A DNA stretch of 64,000 bases from Christiangramia sediminis. GTDB taxonomy: Bacteria > Bacteroidota > Bacteroidia > Flavobacteriales > Flavobacteriaceae. The position numbers and the translations under genes were made by a program. The DNA is taken from the NCBI RefSeq assembly GCF_020552705.1, contig NZ_JAJBZG010000001.1, positions 434,001 through 498,000 on the forward strand, read 5' to 3'. This document shows positions 1-8,987 of the stretch, one piece after another. Each line of letters opens with the position of its first letter. The stretch's first letter is position 1. The notes below the pieces were generated by a model. That model ran no database searches, had not been told where the DNA came from, and saw only the letters and a list, made by a program, of their open reading frames with translations.

Positions 1-929
1 TAAATCCTGAAAGAGTGATGCCTGCCACGGTAGAGATTGTTGATATTGCCGGATTGGTGAAAGGAGCGAGTAAAGGTGAAGGTTTAGGGAATCAATTCCT
101 GGGGAATATCAGGGAGACAGACGCTATCCTTCATGTATTGAGATGCTTTGAAGATGACAATATTGTTCATGTGGATGGTTCTATAGATCCAATAAGAGAT
201 AAGGAAACCATTGATATGGAACTACAGCTTAAAGATCTTGAGACTGCGGAAAAGAAACTCGAAAAAGTAAAGAGAGCTGCCAAGACAGGGAATAAGGAAG
301 CCCAGAAAGAAGAGGCGGCTTTGTTAAAGGTTAAAAAAGGTCTTGAAGAAGGAAAGTCTGTTCGTGCTATTGAACTTACTGAAGACGAAAGAAAAGAATT
401 CATCGCTCCCTTACAGTTTATTACAGACAAACCGGTAATGTACCTTTGTAATGTGGACGAAGGTGCTGCCGTAAATGGAAACGCCCATGTTGAAAAAGTT
501 AGAGAAGCTGTAAAAGATGAAAATGCGGAGGTTTTAGTGCTTGCTGTTGGAACCGAAGCAGATATTACTGAATTAGATGATTTTGAAGAAAGACAAATGT
601 TTCTTCAGGATATTGGTTTAGAGGAACCGGGTTCTGCAAAACTTATTCGCGGAGCTTATGAACTTCTGGACCTTCAAACATATTTTACCGCCGGAGTTAA
701 AGAAGTTAGAGCATGGACAATCCCGGTTGGTTCTTCTGCACCTCAGGCTGCCGGAGTGATCCATACCGATTTCGAGAAAGGTTTTATTCGGGCTGAGGTA
801 ATTGGATACGATGATTATGTAAGTTACGGCAGCGAGGCTAAGGTAAAAGAGGCCGGGAAAATGAGAGTTGAAGGAAAAGATTATATCGTTAAGGATGGAG
901 ATGTGATGCATTTCCGTTTTAATGTATAA
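1..929 (+). CDS. ychF: Ribosome-associated GTPase/ATPase YchF (5' truncated by window edge)
   Basis: This is the C-terminal part of YchF (OLA1 family), a translation-associated P-loop ATPase of the Obg family. The open frame already runs at the window edge (in-frame codons from base 3 read NPERVMPATVEIVDIAGLVKGA), so the start and the G1 loop lie upstream; the ATG and GTG near base 15 are internal. Visible are the G3 region DIAGLVKGASKGEGLGNQFL, a helical coiled-coil insertion rich in K/E, the NVDE segment corresponding to the altered G4 motif, and the C-terminal TGS domain with VKEVRAWTIP and the terminal GDVMHFRFNV. It stands alone on the plus strand; the 271 bp after it contain no gene. 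The family call is secure from these conserved blocks. Confidence 0.97.
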   Translation, partial: NPERVMPATVEIVDIAGLVKGASKGEGLGNQFLGNIRETDAILHVLRCFEDDNIVHVDGSIDPIRDKETIDMELQLKDLETAEKKLEKVKRAAKTGNKEAQKEEAALLKVKKGLEEGKSVRAIELTEDERKEFIAPLQFITDKPVMYLCNVDEGAAVNGNAHVEKVREAVKDENAEVLVLAVGTEADITELDDFEERQMFLQDIGLEEPGSAKLIRGAYELLDLQTYFTAGVKEVRAWTIPVGSSAPQAAGVIHTDFEKGFIRAEVIGYDDYVSYGSEAKVKEAGKMRVEGKDYIVKDGDVMHFRFNV

Positions 930-1200
930 TGAAATTAGTATTTAGAAATATGAAGTGAGAATCCCTGGAACTCTTTTTTTAACGATTCAGTAACTCTTCT
1001 ATTTTATTCGTTTATAATTTTAGAATAGGCTCTGCTAGAACTTCTTAAATATAGATTAAGAGGGAGGTCTAATTCATATTTTCATTTACAGGCTGCTTAA
1101 TTAACATTTCTTCCAAATTCTTTGTTAATTACTTTAGTGGTTTACTATTTCAGTTTTTTAGCTATTGCCTTATATTTAGGCCATAACTCCATTACTACCT

Positions 1201-3063
1201 ATGAGCGAGAATACTAAATATACCGAAGATAATATTCGGTCATTAGACTGGAAGGAACATATTCGCATGCGTCCCGGGATGTACATCGGGAAACTGGGAG
1301 ATGGATCCAGTCAGGATGACGGGATATATATTCTTTTAAAAGAAGTTATAGATAACAGTATTGATGAGTTCGTCATGGGCGCAGGGAAAACTATTGAAAT
1401 CTCTGTGCAGAATCAGCGGGTCATCGTTCGTGACTTTGGGAGGGGAATTCCGCTAGGTAAGGTTGTTGATGTTGTTTCCAAAATGAATACCGGGGGTAAA
1501 TATGACACCCGTGCCTTTAAAAAATCTGTAGGTCTTAATGGAGTTGGTACAAAAGCAGTAAATGCGCTTTCTTCCTATTTTCGTGTGGAATCTTCCAGGG
1601 ATTCAAAAAGTCATGCAGCAGAATTTGAGCAGGGAGAATTAAAGGATGAAGAACACCTCGAGGAAACTTCACGCAGAAGAGGAACCAAGATCACTTTTGT
1701 GCCAGATGAGGTGATTTTCAAGAACTATAAGTACAGAAATGAATATATAGAGAAAATGCTTAAAAACTATGTCTATCTCAACCCGGGATTGACCATAGTT
1801 TTTAATGGCGAAAAATTTTATTCTGAAAATGGGCTAAAAGATCTTCTAGGGGACAGCATTCATGAAGATGATATGTTGTATCCAATTCTTCACTTAAAAG
1901 GAGAGGATATTGAAGTTGCCATCACCCATAGTAAATCCCAGTATAGTGAAGAATATCATTCCTTCGTAAACGGGCAAAATACTTCGCAAGGTGGAACGCA
2001 TCTTGCTGCTTTTAGAGAATCTGTAGTTAAAACTATCCGGGAATATTACGGAAAGAATTACGAGGCCAGTGATATAAGGAAATCTATTGTAGCTGCCATT
2101 AGTATCAAGGTAATGGAGCCGGTTTTTGAAAGCCAGACCAAGACAAAACTTGGTTCTACAGATATGGGTGGAAAACTGCCTACTGTAAGAACTTATATCA
2201 ATGATTTTGTAAAAAGGAATCTGGATAATTATTTACATAAAAATACTGAAACTGCTGAAAGCCTTCAGCGCAAGATCCTTCAGGCGGAAAGAGAACGAAA
2301 AGACCTTTCCGGAATTAGAAAACTTGCCAAGGACAGGGCTAAAAAAGCCAGTCTTCATAATAAGAAATTAAGGGATTGCCGGGTGCATTTAGGAGATAGT
2401 AAACATGAACGCTGTCTAGAAACTACTTTGTTTATTACTGAGGGTGATTCTGCGAGTGGATCTATTACTAAAAGCCGTGATGTGGTAACCCAGGCAGTTT
2501 TCAGTTTAAAGGGAAAACCTCTGAACAGTTATGGTCTTTCTAAAAAGATCGTTTATGAAAATGAGGAATTCAATCTTCTGCAGGCAGCTCTTAATATTGA
2601 AGATTCATTAGAAGACCTTAGATATCATAACATCGTGATCGCTACCGATGCCGATGTTGATGGGATGCATATTCGTTTGTTATTGATCACGTTTTTCCTA
2701 CAGTTCTTTCCAGAATTGATTAAGGAAAATCATTTGTATATTCTGCAAACTCCATTGTTTAGAGTTCGTAATAAAAAGGAAACTATTTATTGCTACAGCG
2801 AAATGGAACGTAAGCAGGCTATTGAAAAGCTTTCTGGCAAACCCGAGATCACTCGATTTAAAGGTTTAGGTGAAATCTCTCCAGATGAATTTGTACATTT
2901 TATTGGCGAAAATATTCGTCTTGACCCGGTGATGTTAGATAAGGACAAATCTATCGAGGAAATGCTGAGTTTTTATATGGGCAAGAATACACCAGACCGT
3001 CAGGAATTCATTATTGAAAATCTGAAATTTGAACTGGACCTTGTTGAAGAGCTTGGAATATGA
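1201..3063 (+). CDS. parE: DNA topoisomerase IV subunit B (ParE)
   Basis: This is the ATPase subunit of topoisomerase IV, which decatenates daughter chromosomes together with ParC. The 620 residues follow the type IIA B-subunit order: GHKL ATPase with [10 protein letters not shown] and [10 protein letters not shown] near the N-terminus and [12 protein letters not shown], the transducer with [13 protein letters not shown], then the Toprim domain with [12 protein letters not shown] and [10 protein letters not shown], and the C-terminal [10 protein letters not shown] block. It is ParE rather than GyrB because parC follows one gene later and no GyrB-type insertion is seen. A TATATTTA sequence at 1171-1178 could be a -7 element. 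The stop overlaps the next start by 4 bp (ATGA), so translation is probably coupled. Confidence 0.95.
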   Translation: MSENTKYTEDNIRSLDWKEHIRMRPGMYIGKLGDGSSQDDGIYILLKEVIDNSIDEFVMGAGKTIEISVQNQRVIVRDFGRGIPLGKVVDVVSKMNTGGKYDTRAFKKSVGLNGVGTKAVNALSSYFRVESSRDSKSHAAEFEQGELKDEEHLEETSRRRGTKITFVPDEVIFKNYKYRNEYIEKMLKNYVYLNPGLTIVFNGEKFYSENGLKDLLGDSIHEDDMLYPILHLKGEDIEVAITHSKSQYSEEYHSFVNGQNTSQGGTHLAAFRESVVKTIREYYGKNYEASDIRKSIVAAISIKVMEPVFESQTKTKLGSTDMGGKLPTVRTYINDFVKRNLDNYLHKNTETAESLQRKILQAERERKDLSGIRKLAKDRAKKASLHNKKLRDCRVHLGDSKHERCLETTLFITEGDSASGSITKSRDVVTQAVFSLKGKPLNSYGLSKKIVYENEEFNLLQAALNIEDSLEDLRYHNIVIATDADVDGMHIRLLLITFFLQFFPELIKENHLYILQTPLFRVRNKKETIYCYSEMERKQAIEKLSGKPEITRFKGLGEISPDEFVHFIGENIRLDPVMLDKDKSIEEMLSFYMGKNTPDRQEFIIENLKFELDLVEELGI

Positions 3064-3554
3064 GATTTACCAATAAAAACGAGGTCAAGATAATACCATC
3101 TATTTATATTGTGCTGGTTGCGGTATTTGTCACTAATATATTTGTGAATATTGAAATCATGGCATCTTCAGATACAGAACAGGAGATAAGTTTCAGCCAT
3201 TTCGTACCCAATATTGTTACCCTGCTCTTAGGTTTATATATTCATAAGATTGGCCAGTCATTCGATTTTGACAGTGACGGGGAAACGCTGAATTTTAAAA
3301 ATAATGGCGTATTTTTTTCAAAATTCATGGAATACAGGGTTAAGAAAGCAGAATTTCCAAAACGCAAATTGGGGAAGTTCAAATTTGTAGATTTCGGATT
3401 TTATTCGGCCTTAACCATATATATTAAGTCCAGAAGAAAAACAGGTTATAGAAAATATACCTTCAATACCACATTTTTAAACCGAAAAAAGAAAAAGGGA
3501 ATGGTTGATTCCTTGAACAAAGTTCTAGAAACCATTCCTAAAGCTACTGCCTAA
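3060..3554 (+). CDS. Uncharacterised membrane protein encoded between parE and parC
   Basis: The function is not recognised. The 164-residue protein has a hydrophobic segment near residues 12-30, a second near 48-66 ([15 protein letters not shown]), and then a basic, probably cytosolic half with [18 protein letters not shown] and a C-terminal KKKKG stretch. It overlaps parE by 4 bp and shares one base with the parC start (TAATG), so it is locked into the topoisomerase IV operon by overlapping stops and starts. That layout argues for a real translated gene, and perhaps for a link to chromosome segregation or to membrane anchoring, but this is inference only. No catalytic motif is visible. Confidence 0.75.
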   Translation: MRFTNKNEVKIIPSIYIVLVAVFVTNIFVNIEIMASSDTEQEISFSHFVPNIVTLLLGLYIHKIGQSFDFDSDGETLNFKNNGVFFSKFMEYRVKKAEFPKRKLGKFKFVDFGFYSALTIYIKSRRKTGYRKYTFNTTFLNRKKKKGMVDSLNKVLETIPKATA

Positions 3555-6193
3555 TGGAAGAAAACCAAGAAGGAGCTCAGGACGAGCAGTTTGAGAGTAA
3601 AGAAGAACTTATAAAAGTTACCGGCATGTACAAAGACTGGTTCCTGGATTATGCTTCATACGTAATCCTGGAACGGGCGGTACCTGCAATAGAAGACGGA
3701 TTTAAACCCGTACAACGCCGAATCATGCATTCCATGAAGGATCTTGACGACGGTCGTTATAATAAGGTGGCCAATATTGTAGGTCATACCATGCAGTATC
3801 ACCCTCACGGTGATGCCAGTATTGGGGATGCTATGGTTCAAATTGGGCAAAAAGATATTCTTATAGATACACAGGGTAACTGGGGGAATATCTTAACCGG
3901 TGACCGTGCGGCAGCTCCGCGTTATATTGAAGCCAGGCTTTCAAAATTTGCCTTAGAGGTTCTTTTTAGTCCGAAATTGACCGAATGGCAACTTTCTTAC
4001 GACGGTAGAAAACAGGAACCGGTGAATCTTCCGGTAAAATTCCCCATGTTGCTTGCACAGGGAGCTGAAGGTATTGCTGTAGGACTGAGTACCAGATTTC
4101 TTCCGCATAATTTTAATGAACTTATAGATGCTTCCATTCAGCATTTGAAAGGAAAGAGTTTTAAACTTTTCCCTGATTTTCCAACAGGCGGGATTGCCGA
4201 TGTTTCCAATTATAATGATGGAAAACGTGGAGGTAGAGTTAGAATAAGGGCAAAGATCAATCAGCTGGATAAAAATACGCTGGTGATCAATGAAATTCCT
4301 TACGGAACCAATACTTCCAGCCTTATTGATTCTATTCTGAAAGCGAATGATAAAGGTAAGATCAAGATCAAAAAGATCGAAGATAATACGGCTGCTGAGG
4401 TTGAGATCCTTATTCATTTACCAAATAATTTATCACCAGATAAAACTATTGATGCGTTGTATGCTTTCACTCAATGTGAAAATTCGCTAGCGCCACTTGG
4501 TTGTGTGATCATAGATCATAAGCCGATATTTTTAGGAGTTTCAGAAGTTTTGCGTAGATCTACAGATCATACTTTGCATCTTCTAAAGCGGGAACTGGAG
4601 ATTAAGCTGGATGAACTGGAAGAGCAATGGCACTTCGCTTCCCTGGAAAGGATCTTTATTGAAAATCGTATTTATCGCGATATTGAAGAGGAAGAAACAT
4701 GGCCAGGCGTGATCCAGGCGATAGACCGAGGTTTAAAACCTTTTACCAGACATCTTAAGAGAGCGGTTACTGAAGAAGATATTGTTAGGTTGACTGAAAT
4801 TCGAATTAAAAGAATTTCAAAATTTGATATAGACAAAGCCCAACAAAAGATTGATGCTTTAGAGGATGAGATTGCCAAAGTGAAACACCACCTGGATAAT
4901 ATTGTTGATTTTGCGGTAGATTATTTCAAAAAGCTTAAAAAAGATTACGGAACAGGAAAAGAAAGAAAAACTGAACTTAGGCTTTTTGAAGATATTGAAG
5001 CCACCAAGGTGGTAATAAGAAATACCAAGCTTTATGTGAACAGGGCTGAAGGTTTTGTGGGGACCTCTTTGAAAAAAGATGAATATGTCACCGAATGTTC
5101 AGATATTGATGATGTGATCTGTTTCACTGCAGACGGTAAAATGATGATCACAAAAGTTGATTCTAAAACTTTTATTGGTAAGGATATTATTCACGTTGCC
5201 ATCTTTAAGAAGAAAGATAAGAGAACCACTTATAATATGGTTTACCGTGACGGTAAGGCCGGTAATACTTATGTAAAGCGTTTTGCTGTTACTTCGGTAA
5301 CCCGGGATCGCGAATATGATCTTAGTCAGGGTAAAAAGGATTCCAAGGTGCTTTATTTCTCAGCAAATCCAAATGGAGAAGCAGAAGTTATTACAGTACT
5401 ATTACGACAGGTAGGAAGTATTAGAAAGGTAAAATTTGATCTTGATTTTGCTGAAATTCTTATCAAAGGCCGAAATGTAAAAGGAAATATAGTCACAAAA
5501 TATTCTGTAAAAAGAATTGAACTCAAAGAAGAAGGCGTTTCTACCCTGAAACCACGTAGAATCTGGTTTGATGATACCGTAAAAAGGCTGAATGTTGATG
5601 AACGTGGCGAACTTCTGGGAGAATTCAGAGGAGAAGATAGGTTGCTCATCATAACTCAGGATGGAGTTGCGAAAACCATCAAACCGGAACTTACCACCAG
5701 ATTTGACAATGAGATCATCGTTTTAGAAAAATGGATAAAAGATAAACCCGTTTCGGCAATTTACTGGGAGCCTGAAAAAGAACGTTTCTATGTGAAACGT
5801 TTTCTTATAGAGCATCCAGATAAAGAAGAAAAGTTTATTTCAGAACATGAAGATTCTTTCCTGGAAATGGTTTCCACCGATTATTACCCAATGGCTGAAA
5901 TCGTTTATACCAAACTAAAAGGAAAAGAACGCCGGGAGAATGAGAAAGTAAATATTGAAGAGTTTATAGCCATTAAAGGTATAAAAGCACAGGGAAATCA
6001 GCTTACTTCAGAAAAAGTGAATGAAATAAATCTTCTGGATCCCATGCCTTATGAAAAAGAGGAGGAAATAGAAGAGGACAATGAAACAGATTCCGAAGAA
6101 GCAATAACCGGAGAAGAAATTAAGTCGGGCAAACTCAAAGCTCCCGATAAAAAATCTAATTCAGACGACCAACCTTCCTTATTTGACGAATAA
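3554..6193 (+). CDS. parC: DNA topoisomerase IV subunit A (ParC)
   Basis: This is the DNA-cleaving subunit of topoisomerase IV. The 879 residues contain the winged-helix CAP-like domain with PAIEDGFKPVQRRI, the catalytic tyrosine Y124 in APRYIEARL, the tower and coiled-coil region around residues 340-480 and a C-terminal beta-pinwheel-like region, ending in a long acidic tail with SLFDE. The region equivalent to the quinolone-determining region reads HPHGDASIGDAM: the position equivalent to E. coli ParC Ser80 is Ala88, and Glu84 is Asp92. It starts one base into the stop of the preceding membrane gene and ends one base into the start of mscL, so the four genes form one operon. Confidence 0.95.
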   Translation: MEENQEGAQDEQFESKEELIKVTGMYKDWFLDYASYVILERAVPAIEDGFKPVQRRIMHSMKDLDDGRYNKVANIVGHTMQYHPHGDASIGDAMVQIGQKDILIDTQGNWGNILTGDRAAAPRYIEARLSKFALEVLFSPKLTEWQLSYDGRKQEPVNLPVKFPMLLAQGAEGIAVGLSTRFLPHNFNELIDASIQHLKGKSFKLFPDFPTGGIADVSNYNDGKRGGRVRIRAKINQLDKNTLVINEIPYGTNTSSLIDSILKANDKGKIKIKKIEDNTAAEVEILIHLPNNLSPDKTIDALYAFTQCENSLAPLGCVIIDHKPIFLGVSEVLRRSTDHTLHLLKRELEIKLDELEEQWHFASLERIFIENRIYRDIEEEETWPGVIQAIDRGLKPFTRHLKRAVTEEDIVRLTEIRIKRISKFDIDKAQQKIDALEDEIAKVKHHLDNIVDFAVDYFKKLKKDYGTGKERKTELRLFEDIEATKVVIRNTKLYVNRAEGFVGTSLKKDEYVTECSDIDDVICFTADGKMMITKVDSKTFIGKDIIHVAIFKKKDKRTTYNMVYRDGKAGNTYVKRFAVTSVTRDREYDLSQGKKDSKVLYFSANPNGEAEVITVLLRQVGSIRKVKFDLDFAEILIKGRNVKGNIVTKYSVKRIELKEEGVSTLKPRRIWFDDTVKRLNVDERGELLGEFRGEDRLLIITQDGVAKTIKPELTTRFDNEIIVLEKWIKDKPVSAIYWEPEKERFYVKRFLIEHPDKEEKFISEHEDSFLEMVSTDYYPMAEIVYTKLKGKERRENEKVNIEEFIAIKGIKAQGNQLTSEKVNEINLLDPMPYEKEEEIEEDNETDSEEAITGEEIKSGKLKAPDKKSNSDDQPSLFDE

Positions 6194-6639
6194 TGGGATT
6201 ATTTAAAGAGTTTAAAGAATTTGCCGTAAAAGGCAACATGGTAGATATGGCCGTGGGTATCATTATTGGTACCGCCTTTAATAAAGTGGTAGATGTACTG
6301 GTGAAACAGGTGATCATGCCTCCTTTAACCATGATGACCGATGGAATCAATTACGCTGATCGCAAGCTGGTTTTAAGAGAGGGCGAAGGTGTAGAAGGGG
6401 CAACCAATTTCACTGAAGAAGTATCCGTAGGCTATGGGCTACTTATAGAAACGCTCATAGATTTTGTGGTTATCGGATTTGTGGTTTTCCTGGTGGTTAA
6501 ATTTATGAACCGTTTTAGAAATAAGGCACAGGATCCCAAGAATAAACAAGTGGTAACTCCAAAAGATATTGAACTGCTTTCCAGCTTGAATGATAAAATG
6601 GAGGAGCAGAATAAGCTGCTACGAGAAAGGCATAATTAA
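6193..6639 (+). CDS. mscL: Large-conductance mechanosensitive channel MscL
   Basis: This is the inner-membrane channel that opens at high membrane tension to release solutes during hypo-osmotic shock. The N-terminal amphipathic helix and TM1 read MGLFKEFKEFAVKGNMVDMAVGI, close to the family signature, followed by GTAFNKVVDVLVKQVIMPPL, a periplasmic loop at about residues 55-78, TM2 near 80-104 and a cytosolic C-terminal helix. At 148 residues it is slightly longer than the E. coli protein (136), because of the loop and tail. It starts on the last base of the parC stop, so it is co-transcribed with topoisomerase IV. Its stop overlaps the convergent gene in a shared TTAA. Confidence 0.96.
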   Translation: MGLFKEFKEFAVKGNMVDMAVGIIIGTAFNKVVDVLVKQVIMPPLTMMTDGINYADRKLVLREGEGVEGATNFTEEVSVGYGLLIETLIDFVVIGFVVFLVVKFMNRFRNKAQDPKNKQVVTPKDIELLSSLNDKMEEQNKLLRERHN

Positions 6640-7013
6640 TTAACTGAAATTTTCCTTACTTCACCCCGGGCTTTTTTGGGATCCCCCACCTGGCCATATT
6701 CAAATTTATAGCTGTTCTTCGTGGTAGTAAGTATTTTGATATGGATCGGCTTTTCTTCTGCCATGCTCTTCGGATTCGTATTTTTAAGTATATACTCACA
6801 GTCATTGATCCATCTTACCGAAGAAGTATCTGTTTTACCCTGGAATTCCTCAATTTCAATACTGTCATTCCTAATAAAGCGTGAAGTCTGTAATTCCCCG
6901 TTTATATAAGTTTCAAACTCGAAAGTACCGGTGCGAAAGTCCTGACAATTGCGTTGAGCATCAAAACATGAAGTAAGCAGCAAAATGGCAAGTAGAGGCA
7001 AAATTCTTTTCAT
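6636..7013 (-). CDS. Small predicted lipoprotein of unknown function
   Basis: The first residues, MKRILPLLAILLLTSCFDAQ, form a lipoprotein signal peptide with a lipobox (LLTSC), so the mature 108-residue protein should be lipidated at Cys16 and sit on the periplasmic side of a membrane. The mature part contains FRTGTFEF, SSVRWINDCEYIL and a beta-rich pattern reminiscent of small flavobacterial lipoproteins. No catalytic motif is seen. The gene is convergent with mscL, the two stops overlapping in a TTAA tetranucleotide at 6636-6639. The function is unknown. Confidence 0.8.
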   Translation of the reverse strand: MKRILPLLAILLLTSCFDAQRNCQDFRTGTFEFETYINGELQTSRFIRNDSIEIEEFQGKTDTSSVRWINDCEYILKNTNPKSMAEEKPIHIKILTTTKNSYKFEYGQVGDPKKARGEVRKISVN

Positions 7014-7044
7014 GCTGCAAAATAATTCAATTTAAGTGGGATAA

Positions 7045-7467
7045 TCAATTTTCAAAGGCCTCAAAACTTCCATCTGCATAAAAAATAACGATTTTCTGAA
7101 TTTGTTTTCCTGATCTGTTTGCAGGAAAGCTAACTGGAGTATCTGATTTTGTCTCTGAAATTTCTTTCTTCGGATTAGAAGCGGAAGGAATTACGTTCTC
7201 TGTTTTTTTTTCAGATTCGTTTTCGGGTTTGGATTCAGGAGTAGAAGGAAAGCTCCCTTTTCCATTTAGCAACCAATACAATTCTACCTCCGGAAAATTC
7301 TTTACAACCTTCATCACAAAATCAAGACTCGGCTTATTTCTGCCCGATAGGATATGAGAGATCGAGGAACGTCCAACTTCAATTTTATCAGCGAAAGAAG
7401 CCGCTGAAATATCATAGTATTCCAAGATCTTATTGAGTCTCGAAGAGAATTTTTGAGTGTTTACCAT
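7045..7467 (-). CDS. XRE-family helix-turn-helix transcriptional regulator
   Basis: This is a 140-residue DNA-binding regulator. Residues about 6-62 form a lambda-repressor-type HTH: DISAASFADKIEVGRSSISH gives the two HTH helices, followed by LSGRNKPSLDFVMKVVKNFP and ELYWLLNGKG. Residues 70-112 are a low-complexity Ser/Pro/Glu/Lys linker, and the C-terminus ends with KIVIFYADGSFEAFEN, a short tail that may be a dimerisation element. The ATG start lies inside one of a series of TTACAnnTGTAA-like palindromes, and its promoter carries another, so autorepression is a natural inference. It is divergent from the M14 peptidase gene. Its ligand or inducer is unknown. Confidence 0.9.
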   Translation of the reverse strand: MVNTQKFSSRLNKILEYYDISAASFADKIEVGRSSISHILSGRNKPSLDFVMKVVKNFPEVELYWLLNGKGSFPSTPESKPENESEKKTENVIPSASNPKKEISETKSDTPVSFPANRSGKQIQKIVIFYADGSFEAFEN

Positions 7468-7542
7468 TGTAACAGATATAGATTGAGTTCTACATTTACA
7501 AATGTAAATAATATTTACAATAGAACAATGTTACATCTGTAA
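7461..7542 (-). promoter_or_regulatory. XRE gene promoter with three operators spaced 35 bp apart
   Basis: On the minus strand a -7 element TACATTTG (7499-7506) sits 19 bp after a TTG (7526-7528), matching the Bacteroidota TTG-N19-TAnnTTTG arrangement. Three palindromic sites of the form TTACAnnTGTAA begin at 7461 (TTACCATTGTAA, covering the start codon), 7496 (TTACAAATGTAA, overlapping the -7 box) and 7531 (TTACATCTGTAA). The start-to-start spacing is exactly 35 bp both times. Seen directly; binding by the adjacent XRE protein is inferred. Confidence 0.7.
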
Positions 7543-7674
7543 ACAATATAAAATATATTAAACCAAAATATTAAATAAAACGGTGTAAATATCTAAAAAT
7601 ATGATTATTAAGTTAATTTTATCTGAGTGTAGGATATTTTCCAACATGACCAGTACTAACATCTCTCGTCAAGT

Positions 7675-7745
7675 TTACAAATGTATACACCAAGATTAAA
7701 AACATGTGTTTACAATTGTAAAATATACATTGTTTAGTTTTGTAA
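7675..7745 (+). promoter_or_regulatory. M14 peptidase promoter with operators matching the XRE sites
   Basis: Plus-strand sites begin at 7675 (TTACAAATGTAT), 7710 (TTACAATTGTAA, part of the perfect palindrome TTTACAATTGTAAA) and 7734 (TTAGTTTTGTAA). The first two are again 35 bp apart. The -7 element TAGTTTTG lies at 7735-7742 with a TTG at 7716-7718, so the palindromes cover both promoter boxes. The -7 element ends only five bases before the ATG at 7748, which implies a very short or absent 5' leader. Confidence 0.65.
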
Positions 7746-7747
7746 AC

Positions 7748-8914
7748 ATGAAGAATACATTGCTTAAAAAGCTCTTCAGGAATGAGGCTTACCATCAAAT
7801 TAAATTTGAAAAAATTACCGGCAGGTATGTTGCCAATTCCAGTCTTAAACTGGTGCGTGATGAATTTGAAAATGATTTCAAAATTGATGCGTTGGGAAAA
7901 TCTGTACTGGATAGACCCATATATCGATTTAAGATCGGCTCGGGGAAAATTAAAATTTTAGTATGGTCTCAGATGCATGGAAATGAATCTACCACCACCA
8001 AAGCTGTTTTTGATCTGTTCAATTGTTTTAAGCTGAATGCGAATGATTCTGAAATTTCAGCAATACTTAAAAATTGTTCCATTTTTGTAATCCCTATTCT
8101 CAATCCCGATGGAGCTGAAGCTTATACACGGGTTAATGCAAATTCCATAGACTTGAATCGGGATCTTCAGGAGCTTAGTCAGCCGGAAAGTTATTTGCTT
8201 AAAAGGCTATATGATGAGTTCCAGCCGGATTTCTGTTTAAATCTCCACGATCAACGAACTATTTTCAGTGCCGGGAATCAACCTAAGCCAGCGACCTTAT
8301 CATTTCTTACTCCAGCCAAGGATAAAGAAAGAAGTATAGATAAGAACAGAATGCAGAGTATGGGGGTGATTTCAGGAATAGTTAAAGATCTTGCTGAATA
8401 TCTTCCAGAATCTATTGGAAGGTATGATGATGCCTTTAATATTAACTGTGCCGGGGATACTTTTCAGAATCTTGGAACTCCTACCATTTTATTTGAGGCG
8501 GGTCATTTTCCAGGGGATTACGAAAGAGAGAAGACCAGAAAGCAGGTATACAGAGCTTTGCTTTCCTGTTTATATCAGATCTCTCACGAAGAGTTGGGGA
8601 CAGCAGATTATAAAGCCTATTTTGAAATTCCTGAGAATGAGAAGCTTTTTAATGATATCATTATTCGAAGAGCAATGTTAAATGGAAAAGTTGTGGATAT
8701 AAGTATTCAATTTAAAGAAGTGCTTAAAAACAATAAAATTCACTTTCAGCCTGTTGTTGATAAAATAGCTCCTGAAATTTCAAATTACGGGCATCGGGAG
8801 ATTGACGCTGAGGAAAATATAATAAAACTCGAGGATAATGCAGAAATCCTCGAAAACGTTATAGTTAATAAAATTATCTTAAATGATGAGGATTTAGAGT
8901 TTAAATACGGATAA
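7748..8914 (+). CDS. M14-family zinc carboxypeptidase / deacylase-like protein
   Basis: This is a zinc peptidase or deacylase of the M14 (carboxypeptidase A/succinylglutamate desuccinylase-like) fold. The zinc ligands are visible as HGNE in SQMHGNEST (about residues 79-82) and the later His in NLHDQR; NPDGAEAYTRVNANSIDLNRD carries the substrate-binding Arg/Asn, and FEAGHFPGDY holds the probable catalytic Glu. The last 100 residues are not catalytic-domain-like. The ATG at 7748 is chosen over the upstream GTG at 7706, because the GTG lies within the operator and promoter. There is no signal peptide, so the protein is likely cytosolic. It is divergent from the XRE regulator and probably repressed by it. 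The substrate is unknown. Confidence 0.85.
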   Translation: MKNTLLKKLFRNEAYHQIKFEKITGRYVANSSLKLVRDEFENDFKIDALGKSVLDRPIYRFKIGSGKIKILVWSQMHGNESTTTKAVFDLFNCFKLNANDSEISAILKNCSIFVIPILNPDGAEAYTRVNANSIDLNRDLQELSQPESYLLKRLYDEFQPDFCLNLHDQRTIFSAGNQPKPATLSFLTPAKDKERSIDKNRMQSMGVISGIVKDLAEYLPESIGRYDDAFNINCAGDTFQNLGTPTILFEAGHFPGDYEREKTRKQVYRALLSCLYQISHEELGTADYKAYFEIPENEKLFNDIIIRRAMLNGKVVDISIQFKEVLKNNKIHFQPVVDKIAPEISNYGHREIDAEENIIKLEDNAEILENVIVNKIILNDEDLEFKYG

Positions 8915-8925
8915 TTATCCAATTA

Positions 8926-8960
8926 TTTGTCAATAATTCAACGATTTTGTATTAATTTTG
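8926..8960 (+). promoter_or_regulatory. Promoter of the Lrp-type regulator gene
   Basis: The -7 element TAATTTTG is at 8953-8960, with a TTTG at 8926-8929 as possible -33 element (23 bp spacer, on the long side). It places transcription start just before the ATG at 8988 and rules against a start codon at 8958. Confidence 0.5.
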
Positions 8961-8987
8961 AAGTTCATTAAAAAAAAGGACTTTAAA

